NCBI GenBank assembly: GCA_018064855.1 | Contig: JAGHUM010000094.1 | Span: 1-40,714 of the forward strand | DNA: 40,714 nt | Direction: 5' to 3' | Source of the DNA: Candidatus Physcocola equi | GTDB taxonomy: Bacteria > Bacteroidota > Bacteroidia > Bacteroidales > Paludibacteraceae | Part shown: one piece after another, positions 1 through 8,996 of the stretch | Layout: each line of letters begins with the position of its first letter | How positions within the stretch are numbered: position 1 is the first letter of the stretch | Program-made: the position numbers and the translations under genes | The notes under the pieces: generated by a model | Told to the model about the DNA's origin: nothing | Databases searched by the model: none | Seen by the model: the letters and a program-made list of their open reading frames with translations, nothing else

Positions 1-32
1 AGACAGAATCAATGAGATTTAGAATGGTTTAG

Positions 33-60
33 AATCAGCCTTCGGGCTGATTTTATTGTT
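33..60 (+). terminator. Rho-independent terminator of a gene left of the window
   Basis: A perfect 8-bp stem (33-40 with 45-52) closes on a TTCG tetraloop and is followed by a T-rich run. It would end a plus-strand transcript entering from the left and insulate the gene at 127. Confidence 0.7.
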
Positions 61-85
61 TCATAGCGTTTTTAGGCTATATTTG
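56..85 (+). promoter_or_regulatory. Bacteroidetes-type promoter for the gene at 127
   Basis: TTG at 56-58, a 19-bp spacer and TATATTTG at 78-85 match the TTTG / TAnnTTTG consensus of the Bacteroidetes primary sigma factor. Transcription would start near 92, giving a leader of about 35 nt. Confidence 0.6.
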
Positions 86-126
86 CAGATATAATTAATA
101 AATTAGACGTTTACGCTTTAAATACT

Positions 127-642
127 ATGTGGAACATTAGGTCTTTTATTGCTATGGTGTTATTGGTTCTGAATTTTTCGTCAGTAAAGGCGGAAAATAC
201 CAAACTAACATATGCCGATGTGCGTAAAAATATTATAAAACTTGCCGATGGGTTGAAATCTCGGTACGACACTGTGTTTATAGCGGTGTACCCAGAAGGA
301 GATTATGTTGTTTTAACTGATTCGGTACTTTACGAGAATGGGGAGTTTGATGGATTTTCCATACTTACGGCACATCAAGAAGCTGACTCTGTGTTTATTG
401 CGAGAGAGCTCGATCCTGAAAAATGCACATTAAACTTTTCGAGAGACATAATAAGTGAATTGCTGAAAGCAAAGAATAGTTTTAGTTGGGAAAATTCTAA
501 ATTCAGTCAACCATATGGTGTTATTCTTATTGACGGGAAGGCTGTTTTCGAGCATAGTGTGCCCCGATGCTGGTTGCAAGGAGGAGCAATTGAAGACATT
601 GCTGTAATCTATCTATCGCTAATACCTAAATTCAAACGTTGA
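127..642 (+). CDS. Small secreted protein of unknown function
   Basis: This 171-residue protein starts with a signal peptide: a short Trp/Arg n-region, a hydrophobic stretch (about residues 7-16) and a likely cleavage after the Val-Lys-Ala near residue 22. The rest is a mixed alpha/beta-looking soluble sequence without cysteine pairs or a lipobox, so it is probably periplasmic or exported. I recognise no family. It stands alone: its own promoter lies just upstream and almost 500 bp follow before the next convincing gene, which is convergent. Coding is supported by the signal peptide and promoter placement. The function is unknown. Confidence 0.75.
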   Translation: MWNIRSFIAMVLLVLNFSSVKAENTKLTYADVRKNIIKLADGLKSRYDTVFIAVYPEGDYVVLTDSVLYENGEFDGFSILTAHQEADSVFIARELDPEKCTLNFSRDIISELLKAKNSFSWENSKFSQPYGVILIDGKAVFEHSVPRCWLQGGAIEDIAVIYLSLIPKFKR

Positions 643-799
643 ATAAAGGAATATCACAAGCGGCTGTAATTTGTTTAGAGTTGCAAGATTTTCGCTCGTA
701 CTATTTTCTAAATTTTAAGATTGCATTGATAATGGGCTAGTCTAGTTACAAATTGGATACTTGCAGATAAGTGCCCCACGTGCGTGGTCTGAACTGCTC

Positions 800-910
800 T
801 AATTGGAGATAACAAACAAAGCACCAACCATGATTGGCTGATGCTTTTGTGTGCTACCCGCTATCGCGGGTGTGCCTAACTCTGGGGTTGTACTTGTTAA
901 TGTCCAATTA
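800..910. repeat. 111-bp element bounded by imperfect inverted repeats
   Basis: The arms TAATTGGA-GA-TAACAA (800-815) and TTGTTA-ATG-TCCAATTA (894-910) are imperfect inverted repeats of each other. Near the centre is a 6-bp stem, ACCCGC (856-861) with GCGGGT (866-871), around a TATC loop. The size and layout fit a small non-autonomous element (MITE-like) or a folded RNA. No coding sequence is seen inside. The rest of the 643-1124 gap holds only the small ORF at 921-1070. Confidence 0.35.
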
Positions 911-920
911 CAAGTAAAAT

Positions 921-1070
921 TTATAGTCTATTTCTAAAACTTTTATACTCCATCATTTCGGCAATGAATTCATTTGCATTCAAGAAATAACTTTGGTATG
1001 CCTGCTTTAGTTCTTCAATATTTTTTACGTTTACTTTCCGTGGCACTCTTGCTGAATGTCTGATAAACAT
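921..1070 (-). CDS. Possible small protein or gene remnant (49 aa)
   Basis: A 49-codon open frame runs from ATG (1070-1068) to TAA (923-921). The product is charged and helix-like, beginning MFIRHSARVPRK and ending MMEYKSFRNRL, and reads more like real protein than chance translation. It abuts the inverted-repeat element at 800-910, so it could be the tail of a decayed gene. No family is recognised and no clear promoter was found. Confidence 0.3.
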   Translation of the reverse strand: MFIRHSARVPRKVNVKNIEELKQAYQSYFLNANEFIAEMMEYKSFRNRL

Positions 1071-1124
1071 CCATTAGGATAAATATTCCGTATTGGACGC
1101 TTACGGTTTATTCATTTATATCCC

Positions 1125-3437
1125 TTACTCTTTCATGCCTTGTGTGCAGTTGATGCGCACCTTCTGATTGGCAATGGTCAGGTCAAACTCACCTGGTTCT
1201 AAAACCCAGCGGTTGTCGTAGCCTACAAATGCAAGATCGGTTGCTTTCAGCTCGAATGTCACGGTTTTGCTTTCTCCCGCTTTCAGTTCTATCTTGGTGA
1301 AATTGCGCAATCGTTTGTTCTCTGGTGTGATGCTGGCAACCAAATCGCTGCTATACAGAAGCACACTTTCTTTGCCATCCACATCGCCGATGTTTTTCAC
1401 GTTGACGCTGACTTTGATCACGTCATTGGCGGTGAAATCCGTCTTGTCCACACGCAGGTTGCTGTATTCGAATTTGGTATAACTCAATCCGAAACCGAAA
1501 GGCCACTGCATACTCACTTTGGAGTCGTAATTGTAAGCACCTCCCATGGTGCCAGATTCTTCGCTGATGCGGTAATCGTAGTTGGAAAGTGCGTTGCTAT
1601 ACAATGGGTAGGTGTAGGGTAGTTTACCGCTGAAATTCTGTTCGCCGCTCAGCAGATTGGCAAGGGCGTCGCCGCCATAGTTGCCTGGAAGCATGATGTT
1701 GACCACCCCTTTCGCAAGTGGTTCTATCTCTCTGATGATACGGGGGCGACCCTCATTCAGAACCAGCAGAATGGGTTTGCCGGTTTTTGCCAGTTCTTTC
1801 ACCAGTTCCTGTTGTCTCTTTTCCAATGCCAATTCGCTCAGATTGCCAGGCGTTTCACAATAGGTGTTTTCTCCCACGCATACCACTATAACGTCGGCGC
1901 CTTTGGCTGCCGAAAGAACGGGATCCATAGGAAATTCTTTCTCTTCTTCATATTTTCCTCCCACCACATACTCGATGCTTGGCACATAACTCACATTGTT
2001 TGCGCCAAATTTGTTGGCAAGTGCTTCGTAAATGGTGTTGTATTCTTTTGCATATTCATCTGCGCCATTACCTTGCCATGTGTAGCTCCAGGCTCCGTTT
2101 AGGCTGCGCATGCTGTTGGCGTTAGGACCTGTAACCAAGTATTTTTTCCCTTTCTGCAATGGTAACAAACCGTCGTTTTTAAGCAAAACCATACTTTCTT
2201 CAGCGGCTTGTAGCGCAACTGCTGCGTGTTCTTTGCAACCAAACTTAGTATATTCTTTGGCGTTTTGTGTCGGATGTTCCATGAGTCCCATGCGGATTTT
2301 CATACGCACAACGCGTTTGGCTGCGTCGTCTATTCTTGCCATAGGCACTCGCCCTTCTTTTACCAATTCTTCCAATAGGTTGCAGAAGTTCAGGTCGTAA
2401 GGGTCCATGGTCATGTCGATGCCCGCATTGATGGCCAGACAAATGGCTTCTTTTTTGTCTTTGGCTATCTTTTCGCGACGATGAAGATTGTCTATGTCCG
2501 ACCAGTCTGTGATGATTACTCCGTCCCATTGCAGGTCTTCTTTCAACCATTTGGTCAGCAATTCATAGTTGGCGTGTACCGGCATGTAGTTGACCGATCC
2601 CGAATTGACCATCACCGATAATGCTCCTGCTTCAATAGCCGCTTTGAAAGGTGCAAAGTGCTTCTCTTTGATGGCTTGTGGGGCAATAATCGACGGGGTT
2701 CTGTCTTTGCCGCTAAGAGTTGCTCCATAACCTAAGTAATGCTTGAGACAGGCTCCCACATGTCGCTGGTCGATGTGGTTAGCGTCAGCGCCTTGAAATC
2801 CCAATATTGCGCTTTTGCCCATCTCGGATGTCAAGTAGCAGTCTTCTCCGAAATTTTCCCAGACTCTTGGCCATGCTTGGTTTTGTGTCAAATCGAGTAC
2901 AGGGCTGAACACCCAAGGGCAACTGCCCGCACGGGTCTCATAGGCGCAAATCTCTGCAGCCTTTTGTGCCAGTTCGCAGTTGAAAGAAGCTCCTAAATTG
3001 ATGTTTTGGGGAAATAAGATGCCGCCCAAGGTGTAAGTTGTACCGTGATTTTGGTCGAGACCATATACACAAGGCACTCCGATTGATTTCATCGATGCTT
3101 CTTGTATGGCTGCTATGTAAGTCTGCCACTGCTCTGGTGTGGGAACTTCTCCTGCTGTCACATTCAAGATGGATCCCACTTTATAGATGTTTATCACGGT
3201 ATCCAGTTTCCCTTTCTCGAGAACAAAACGGTGGTTGGCGTCCTCATGGCCGAGCATTGATACTGCCATCTCTGTCATTTGACCGATCTTCTCGTGAAGG
3301 GACATCTTGCCCACGATTTGCTCCACCTGTTGCTCCACTTTCTCATCTCTCGCTATGGCGGGCTTGCTATTTTGTGCTGTGGCCATGAAACAGTTGGTTA
3401 CAATTACTGCGCAGGCCAGATATTTTCTGATTTTCAT
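1125..3437 (-). CDS. Glycoside hydrolase family 3 beta-glucosidase (BglX-like), exported
   Basis: A GH3 enzyme that would release terminal beta-linked glucose (or xylose) from oligosaccharides in the periplasm. I start it at the Met of MKIRKYLACAVIV (3437), giving 770 residues, because that gives a clean signal peptide; the longer frame from 3473 adds a polar, unlikely N-terminus. Seen in order: an N-terminal TIM-barrel domain with WENFGED, the conserved CLKHYLGYG (Lys/His pair) and the nucleophile Asp in VIITDWSDI (about D311); then the alpha/beta sandwich domain; then the C-terminal fibronectin III-like domain introduced by PFGFGLSYT. Length and domain order are normal for BglX-type enzymes. 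It is divergent from the pectate lyase gene at 3677, and both fit plant cell-wall breakdown. The exact substrate cannot be told from sequence. Confidence 0.95.
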   Translation of the reverse strand: MKIRKYLACAVIVTNCFMATAQNSKPAIARDEKVEQQVEQIVGKMSLHEKIGQMTEMAVSMLGHEDANHRFVLEKGKLDTVINIYKVGSILNVTAGEVPTPEQWQTYIAAIQEASMKSIGVPCVYGLDQNHGTTYTLGGILFPQNINLGASFNCELAQKAAEICAYETRAGSCPWVFSPVLDLTQNQAWPRVWENFGEDCYLTSEMGKSAILGFQGADANHIDQRHVGACLKHYLGYGATLSGKDRTPSIIAPQAIKEKHFAPFKAAIEAGALSVMVNSGSVNYMPVHANYELLTKWLKEDLQWDGVIITDWSDIDNLHRREKIAKDKKEAICLAINAGIDMTMDPYDLNFCNLLEELVKEGRVPMARIDDAAKRVVRMKIRMGLMEHPTQNAKEYTKFGCKEHAAVALQAAEESMVLLKNDGLLPLQKGKKYLVTGPNANSMRSLNGAWSYTWQGNGADEYAKEYNTIYEALANKFGANNVSYVPSIEYVVGGKYEEEKEFPMDPVLSAAKGADVIVVCVGENTYCETPGNLSELALEKRQQELVKELAKTGKPILLVLNEGRPRIIREIEPLAKGVVNIMLPGNYGGDALANLLSGEQNFSGKLPYTYPLYSNALSNYDYRISEESGTMGGAYNYDSKVSMQWPFGFGLSYTKFEYSNLRVDKTDFTANDVIKVSVNVKNIGDVDGKESVLLYSSDLVASITPENKRLRNFTKIELKAGESKTVTFELKATDLAFVGYDNRWVLEPGEFDLTIANQKVRINCTQGMKE

Positions 3438-3543
3438 TTTATGAATATTAGAGGGTTGTGTAAAACTTTCCAAAAATACGAATTTTTCGGCTTTGTCTGA
3501 ATGCCAATCAACAAACTTTTGCCAAATATCTGGGGTTCTTTTG

Positions 3544-3574
3544 TTTGTATATGTTTTTTTATTTTCTACCTTTG
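3544..3574 (+). promoter_or_regulatory. Promoter of the pectate lyase gene
   Basis: TTTG at 3544-3547, a 19-bp spacer and TACCTTTG at 3567-3574 form a full match to the Bacteroidetes consensus. The start of transcription would be near 3581, about 95 nt before the ATG at 3677. Confidence 0.75.
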
Positions 3575-3676
3575 TGTGGTAGTCTATACCCGTTGAGATT
3601 ATTGCTGTTAATGCAGATTTCCCAGTCTTCTCAATAGCGTTTTTTTAGAGGTCGTTTTAATAATAAACTACATTTT

Positions 3677-6301
3677 ATGAAATTACCAATGCATAAAGTG
3701 GCGACTTTCACTTTCCTCTCCACTCTTGTTGCAGCCCAGTTCGTGGTTGCTTCCAATAAGGTGAAAGTCCAACTCAATAGTGGAACTGTTGACCAATACA
3801 ACACGGAAAACGTGGAGAGTATTGATTTCCTGAAGGGCAATAGTTTCCAAATCAAATTCAACGATGGATCGGAAACGGTCGATTATAAGGGAGACGCCGC
3901 ACAAATCTCTTTCATGAAACAAAACGAGCCAGTCAAAGGTGGTGTGGAGATCACCACGGCTGATGGCTGGTTTGAAAGTGCTTATGCCGAGTGGAAACCG
4001 GTGGACGGGGCGGCAGGGTATAACGTCTATTGCAAACAGCAGGATGGCTCTTACAACAAAATAGACAAGGAACTGGTCCGCAAGTCGGGCTCGCTTTATC
4101 GTGCCGATGCTTTGGGACTTCCTAATGGTGACTATATCTTGAAAATCGTGCCTACTGATGCTGCTGGAAAGGAATTGGCCGTCTTGGCGACAGAGACTGA
4201 TGTGATTGCCGTCAGCGCTTTCGACCGTAGTGGATATGCACACTTTAACTATACCGAGGGCGTGGGTGCATACAATGATGATGGCACGCTGAAAAAAGAC
4301 GCCATCGTGATATATGTCACCGAGGAAAACAAAGACAAAGTGGTGGTGCCCGGCTACGAAAAAATGGGCACTGGCATCGGCTGGTTGCTCAACAATGCGC
4401 AGTATTCCAGCTCTACCAGCAACACTTATTCCCCTAATGCAAGCAGTCTGGGTATCTTCCCCATCACAAAAGAGCACCCTGTTTGCATCCGTTTCATCGG
4501 GAAAATTACCTCTCCGGAAGGTCTTACAGCCTATAACAGCACCGACAATGGAGGCACAGTGGGCGACAACGGACACCTGGCCCGCATGAAGGATGCGCGC
4601 AACCTCACGTTGGAAGGCGTGGGCAATGACGCTCAAATCTATGGCTGGGGATTCCATTTCATGGCTTCTGACGCGTCTGACCAATATGGTAAGAACTTTG
4701 AGGCGAGAAACCTCTTGTTCGATGATTATCCGGAAGATGCTATCGGCATGGAAGGCACGCAGGCTTCCAGCACGGTGACTTCCGATCTCACCGCCTCGGT
4801 GGAGCATTGCTGGGTGCACCATTGCAGTTTTAAGCAGGGGTATTGTGAAAATCCGGCGGAATCGGATAAGAAAGAGGGAGATGGATCGTGCGACTTTAAG
4901 CGCGGACAGTATTTCACGCTCAGTTATTGCTATTTTGAATACGGTCATAAGACCAACCTGATCGGCTCCAGCGATGCTTCGCTGCAGTTCAATATCAGTT
5001 TCCATCACAATATGTGGAAATGCTGCGCTTCGCGTATCCCGCTTTTGCGTAATGCCAATTTGCATTTTTACAACAACTATGTGTATGGAGACATGACGGA
5101 CCCTGAAGCCGCTCTTAGTTATGTCGCTTCTTGTCGCGCCAACAGTTACCGTTTCTCGGAAAACAATTTCTTTGATGGATGCAAGAATGTCTGCGAACTG
5201 ACCAGCGGAGGCGTGTCAAAATCGTATGGTGACATCTATTACGCTTGCTTCGGCACGAATGATGCAACGATGGCATCCAGCAGAACCCAGGCTGCCAACA
5301 GTAATTGCCAGTTTCAGGCGCGTAAACTTAACTTTGCTAATTTTGACACCGATTCCAAGTTGTTTTACTACAATGCGGCCAAGCAGCAAACCGATGCTTA
5401 TATAACCGATGCGGTGACTGCTCGTAAAGATGTGCTGAAATATGCCGGTGTGCAAAAACAGCAGAAAGTGACCAATACATCGATGAATTTGAACCCGGTG
5501 AGTGGCAGTATCGATATGAGCCGTTGTTCTTTCTTTGCGGCTATTGGCACTTCGCAGGCTGGCATCACTTTTACGAATGTGAACAAAACGTCGGGTAAGT
5601 TCAAAGGACAGGGCATCACTTTCCGTATCGACCGCGCTTGCAAAGTAACGCTGGAGGCTGGTTCGGATGCTTTCGGCGGACCTTATCTGATGGCGGCTGA
5701 TGGTACGCTGATCGGGCAGGTTGACGGTAACAAGAGTTTCAACATCGGCGCTGGTACTTATTTTATCGGTTCCGGCTCGAAAGACAAGGAAAGCGCCATC
5801 ACAGCCATGTCGCTTTCTTGCATCGATGAGAGCGAGGTGGATAAAAAAGTGGACAGCGAAAGCGGAGAACCGAATGGCGGTGAATCTAATGGCGAAAATG
5901 TCGGTGGAAACGGTGAAAACAGTGGAAATGACAACACTGTTGTCAATCCGGATCTTGATTTGACCGCCGATCAAATGCTCACTTTTGACAAGGGTGTAAC
6001 AGATCCTTCCGGTTTCTTCACCATCAATGCCAATTTGAAAAGTGGAGTGGCAGCTAAGACTGTAAACGGACTGACTTTCACTTCGGCAATTAAAATGGAG
6101 ACTGCCACTGCTGTTTCTTTCAACACTGCGGCTCAAAAAACACTTTATATAATAACCGACACGCCTGCCGGAAAGGTGAATGTGGATGGCACTTCAATTG
6201 CAACCGATGCCGATGGAATCGCTAGTGTGAAGTTGAATGCGGGCAGTCATGAAATCACGAAAGGCACTTCGTTGAACGTGTATGCCATCCTTTTGAAGTG
6301 A
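3677..6301 (+). CDS. Secreted pectate lyase, polysaccharide lyase family 1
   Basis: An 874-residue exported protein with an N-terminal signal peptide ending near residue 25. Residues about 90-180 look like a fibronectin III-type module. The parallel beta-helix lyase domain occupies roughly 185-560. PL1 landmarks are visible: HCWVHHCSF, a Gly-Asp-Gly with Asp at about 406, FEYGHKTNLIGSSD, and SFHHNMWKCCASRIPLLR, which contains the expected catalytic Arg (about R453). These enzymes cleave de-esterified homogalacturonan by Ca2+-dependent beta-elimination. A Gly/Asn/Glu-rich linker (about 735-765) leads to a C-terminal beta-sandwich-like domain of unknown role. No T9SS sorting sequence is evident. 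The stop codon overlaps the start of the tatD-like gene (TGATG), so the two are probably co-translated. Pectate lyase is the best call; pectin lyase specificity is not excluded. Confidence 0.9.
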   Translation: MKLPMHKVATFTFLSTLVAAQFVVASNKVKVQLNSGTVDQYNTENVESIDFLKGNSFQIKFNDGSETVDYKGDAAQISFMKQNEPVKGGVEITTADGWFESAYAEWKPVDGAAGYNVYCKQQDGSYNKIDKELVRKSGSLYRADALGLPNGDYILKIVPTDAAGKELAVLATETDVIAVSAFDRSGYAHFNYTEGVGAYNDDGTLKKDAIVIYVTEENKDKVVVPGYEKMGTGIGWLLNNAQYSSSTSNTYSPNASSLGIFPITKEHPVCIRFIGKITSPEGLTAYNSTDNGGTVGDNGHLARMKDARNLTLEGVGNDAQIYGWGFHFMASDASDQYGKNFEARNLLFDDYPEDAIGMEGTQASSTVTSDLTASVEHCWVHHCSFKQGYCENPAESDKKEGDGSCDFKRGQYFTLSYCYFEYGHKTNLIGSSDASLQFNISFHHNMWKCCASRIPLLRNANLHFYNNYVYGDMTDPEAALSYVASCRANSYRFSENNFFDGCKNVCELTSGGVSKSYGDIYYACFGTNDATMASSRTQAANSNCQFQARKLNFANFDTDSKLFYYNAAKQQTDAYITDAVTARKDVLKYAGVQKQQKVTNTSMNLNPVSGSIDMSRCSFFAAIGTSQAGITFTNVNKTSGKFKGQGITFRIDRACKVTLEAGSDAFGGPYLMAADGTLIGQVDGNKSFNIGAGTYFIGSGSKDKESAITAMSLSCIDESEVDKKVDSESGEPNGGESNGENVGGNGENSGNDNTVVNPDLDLTADQMLTFDKGVTDPSGFFTINANLKSGVAAKTVNGLTFTSAIKMETATAVSFNTAAQKTLYIITDTPAGKVNVDGTSIATDADGIASVKLNAGSHEITKGTSLNVYAILLK

Positions 6302-6966
6302 TGTTTTTCTTGAATCTGCATACGCATCATCCGGAAATGCGGTCTAATGTGTTGGCTGTCCGGAATTTCTCGCCCAAGCAATTCCTTGTGAATCGTTCTG
6401 TTGGCCCTGATTCAGATGATGCCCCTGCTTTGGTGAGCATGGGCATACACCCCTGGAATGCCGATGAAATGGTGCACGCTGAGCTGGCGACAATGGCCTC
6501 GTTGCTTCAAGACAAACAAGTGGCGGCTGTCGGCGAAATCGGTTTGGACAGATGTTGTGATGTCGATTTTGAACGTCAGCAGATGGTTTTTCTCGCTCAA
6601 CTTAAGATGGCGGCTTGTGTGGGTTTGCCTGTGATTGTTCACTGCGTGAAAGCCTGGGACGAACTGCTTGCAATGGTCAGACAGGTTGATAATTGTCCTT
6701 CGCTCATCGTACATGGGTTCCGTGGAAAACCGGAATTGGCAAATCAACTGATGAAATGGGGCTTTTTCTTGTCATTTGGAACAAAGTTCAATGAGGATAC
6801 ACTGAGACAAATCCCGCTCAGTTCCTTGTTTCTTGAAACGGATGATGATGCCGATGCAGACATTGTCTCGTTGTATCGTCGGGTGGCGGAGATTAAAGAT
6901 GTTCCGTTGGAAACCTTGCAGGATGCCATGATGCGGAATGCTCACTTGTTGGGTTTTTGCCGATGA
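6301..6966 (+). CDS. TatD-family metal-dependent hydrolase
   Basis: A 221-residue TIM-barrel hydrolase of the TatD family, whose members are metal-dependent nucleases (3'-5' exonuclease or deoxyribonuclease activity). Metal-ligand motifs appear in the right order: LHTHHP at the N-terminus (HxH), VGEIGLD, the VHC of VIVHCVKAW, VHGF, and LETDDD near the C-terminus. It is shorter than the usual 255-265 residues; the N-terminal HTHHP and SMGIHPWN segments are close together, as in the short Bacteroidetes forms. The start is ATG 6301, overlapping the TGA of the pectate lyase; GTG at 6298 is possible. The coupling to a secreted lyase has no obvious functional meaning and may only reflect compact gene packing. 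Confidence 0.88.
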   Translation: MFFLNLHTHHPEMRSNVLAVRNFSPKQFLVNRSVGPDSDDAPALVSMGIHPWNADEMVHAELATMASLLQDKQVAAVGEIGLDRCCDVDFERQQMVFLAQLKMAACVGLPVIVHCVKAWDELLAMVRQVDNCPSLIVHGFRGKPELANQLMKWGFFLSFGTKFNEDTLRQIPLSSLFLETDDDADADIVSLYRRVAEIKDVPLETLQDAMMRNAHLLGFCR

Positions 6967-7120
6967 AATGACGGTGTCATTTGCGAAAATTGTATCTTTT
7001 AGCGTGGAAAGACGGAAAAAATGCGGTTTTTCTTTCGTTTTGTAGTTACAACTATCTTATCCTTTTTATATATTAGCACATATTTATCGTAAAGTGTAAC
7101 TAACTGCTTTTTCTAATACA

Positions 7121-8866
7121 ATGAATACATCATTACTAAAAAAATGCGGCTTGATTTCTGCAATGGCTCTGACAGGCGGAATGACAGCCTATGCGGCGGA
7201 TTGCAGTGAACTCAATACTGCGTTGCGTCAGGAGGCCGAATGTGGCGATTTCGTGGGACTGGAAGTGGCAAACGACGCTTATTCTGGCGGTAAGGCAATC
7301 AATGTTGACGGTCAAAACGGTTACATCGATTTTGTTTTTGAGGTGCCTTCTGCTGGCTTATATAAATTGATCATTGCCGATGCGGCTGCTTTCGGACAAA
7401 AACATTATGCGGTTTCTTTGAATGGGGGTCCTGCCAGTGATATCACTGGTCTTGAAGCCTATGGTGAAAACGATGCGGGCAGTTTCAGATTCAAGGAAGG
7501 AACAAACACGGTGAGAATCATGCCGGGCTGGACGTGGTTCGCTATTGACTATGTCCGTATTGAGGCGGACCAAGATGCGGTTAAGCAAGTAGTTCCAAGT
7601 GCTTCCCTTTCCGATCCTAACGCTACGGATGCGGCCAAGACGCTTTATAATTTCTTGCTTGCCAATTGGGGTAAAAAGACAATTTCTGGTTTTATGACCG
7701 GTGATATGAGTACTGCTTCGAAGGGCGTCAAGGGACATGAAGACGTCGCAGCTGTTTACAATGCAAGTGGTAAATACCCAGCACTCGTTGGTTTTGATAT
7801 GCTCAACGCAACTGGAAGCCAGGTGGATAAGGGTAATAGTTGGTACCTCGATTACACCAATTCTGCCATTAAGTTGTCAAAAGAACTTTGGAGTTTGGGC
7901 GGTATCCCTGCCTTCACTTGGCACTGGTACGATCCCAGCCGTTCTAAAGACGCGTTCTACACATATAACCCAAACAGCACTGAAGAAAAGTATTTGAAGG
8001 GTACCGAGTTCAAATTCACTTCCGCTATGGATGCTTCTGGTGATTGGGACAAGAGTTCGACAGTCTATAAAAACATTATCAAGGATATCGACCAAGTAGC
8101 CGACCATTTCCTCGACCTTCAGAAAGAGGGTATTGCAGCCATCTGGCGTCCGCTCCACGAAGCCAGCGGTGCTTGGTTCTGGTGGGGTGTTGAAGGTGGT
8201 GCCAACTATGGCAAACTTTATCGCCTTATCTACGATGAAATGGTCAATGTAAAGGGCGTGCACAATCTCGTTTGGGTGTGGAACCCTTGCAAAGTGGGCG
8301 ATGTGGATTGGAATCCTGGAGAAGCTTATTACGATGTGATTTCCATCGACATTTATAATCCTTCCAATGATCATCAGAGCAACTATGTCTCTTTCAATAC
8401 TCTTAAAAACACTTCCAACTACGGAAAGTTGATCGCCCTTTCTGAAAATGGACCAATTCCTGATATTAAGGAATGTGCTGAGAATGAGGCTGTCTGGAGC
8501 TGGTGGATGCCTTGGTATCAAAGCTGGAGCGGTAATTTCGCCAGCCAGACTTCCAATGCTGTTTGGAAAAGCAACATGGATGATGAACGTGTGATCACAC
8601 TTGAAGATATGCCGGGTTGGGAAAATTCAGGTGTGGAGAGCGTTGCCAACGATGCCGCTATTGTTTATCCGACTAAAGTGGCCAACTATTTTATGGTGGA
8701 TGCCGACAATGCTACCATTGTGGTCACAAATGCCTTGGGACAAAATGTGGTCTCTAAAAAGGTGAATGGTTCGACCATGGTGCCTACTTCTAATTGGAGC
8801 AAAGGCGTCTATGTCGTTAAAGTTGTAAGCAATAAGGGCGAAAAAACTTACAAATTGATTAAATAA
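7121..8866 (+). CDS. GH26 beta-mannanase with CBM35-like module and T9SS sorting domain
   Basis: A 581-residue secreted endo-beta-1,4-mannanase. Visible parts are a signal peptide (about 1-26, ending in TAYAA), a CBM35-like carbohydrate-binding beta-sandwich (about 35-150, ending FAIDYVRIE), a GH26 TIM barrel (about 165-500), and a C-terminal domain (about 510-581). The GH26 catalytic acid lies in IWRPLHEASGAWFWW (about E347) and the nucleophile in ALSENGP (about E442). The last 70 residues, with NALGQNVVSKKV and GVYVVKV before a final Lys-rich strand, resemble the type A sorting domain used by the type IX secretion system, so the enzyme is probably at the cell surface or released. It is transcribed alone, between the TatD gene and a strong terminator. 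No clear -7 box was found upstream. Confidence 0.93.
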   Translation: MNTSLLKKCGLISAMALTGGMTAYAADCSELNTALRQEAECGDFVGLEVANDAYSGGKAINVDGQNGYIDFVFEVPSAGLYKLIIADAAAFGQKHYAVSLNGGPASDITGLEAYGENDAGSFRFKEGTNTVRIMPGWTWFAIDYVRIEADQDAVKQVVPSASLSDPNATDAAKTLYNFLLANWGKKTISGFMTGDMSTASKGVKGHEDVAAVYNASGKYPALVGFDMLNATGSQVDKGNSWYLDYTNSAIKLSKELWSLGGIPAFTWHWYDPSRSKDAFYTYNPNSTEEKYLKGTEFKFTSAMDASGDWDKSSTVYKNIIKDIDQVADHFLDLQKEGIAAIWRPLHEASGAWFWWGVEGGANYGKLYRLIYDEMVNVKGVHNLVWVWNPCKVGDVDWNPGEAYYDVISIDIYNPSNDHQSNYVSFNTLKNTSNYGKLIALSENGPIPDIKECAENEAVWSWWMPWYQSWSGNFASQTSNAVWKSNMDDERVITLEDMPGWENSGVESVANDAAIVYPTKVANYFMVDADNATIVVTNALGQNVVSKKVNGSTMVPTSNWSKGVYVVKVVSNKGEKTYKLIK

Positions 8867-8881
8867 TTGTTTTTTTATGAT

Positions 8882-8919
8882 AAAAGCGGGCAGAAGTATT
8901 CCTTTTGCCCGCTTTTTTT
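8882..8919 (+). terminator. Terminator after the GH26 mannanase gene
   Basis: An 11-bp stem (8882-8892 with 8906-8916, core AGCGGGCA / TGCCCGCT) is followed by a run of T, about 15 bp after the stop codon. Confidence 0.85.
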
Positions 8920-8943
8920 ATTCTGTTCAAAGGTCTTTTTCTT

Positions 8944-8951
8944 TATATTTG
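8944..8951 (+). promoter_or_regulatory. -7 promoter element of the nhaD gene
   Basis: TATATTTG fits TAnnTTTG and lies 46 bp before the ATG, just after the mannanase terminator. The -33 element is poor (TTCTG around 8921-8925). Confidence 0.5.
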
Positions 8952-8996
8952 CAATTCGGTAAGTAAAACGAATATAAACCAAATCAATAATAACTT

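Noticed and set aside
3683-5065. 460-codon open frame on the minus strand
   Set aside because: It is exactly antisense to the pectate lyase gene, whose PL1 motifs are clear. The antisense translation has no domain signatures and is rich in Ile/His/Arg as expected of a shadow.
5216-6136. 306-codon minus-strand frame
   Set aside because: Shadow of the 3' part of the pectate lyase gene.
6966-6982. Hairpin AAATGAC-GGT-GTCATTT after tatD
   Set aside because: It is perfect, but no T run follows and it overlaps the stop codon. Not called as a terminator.
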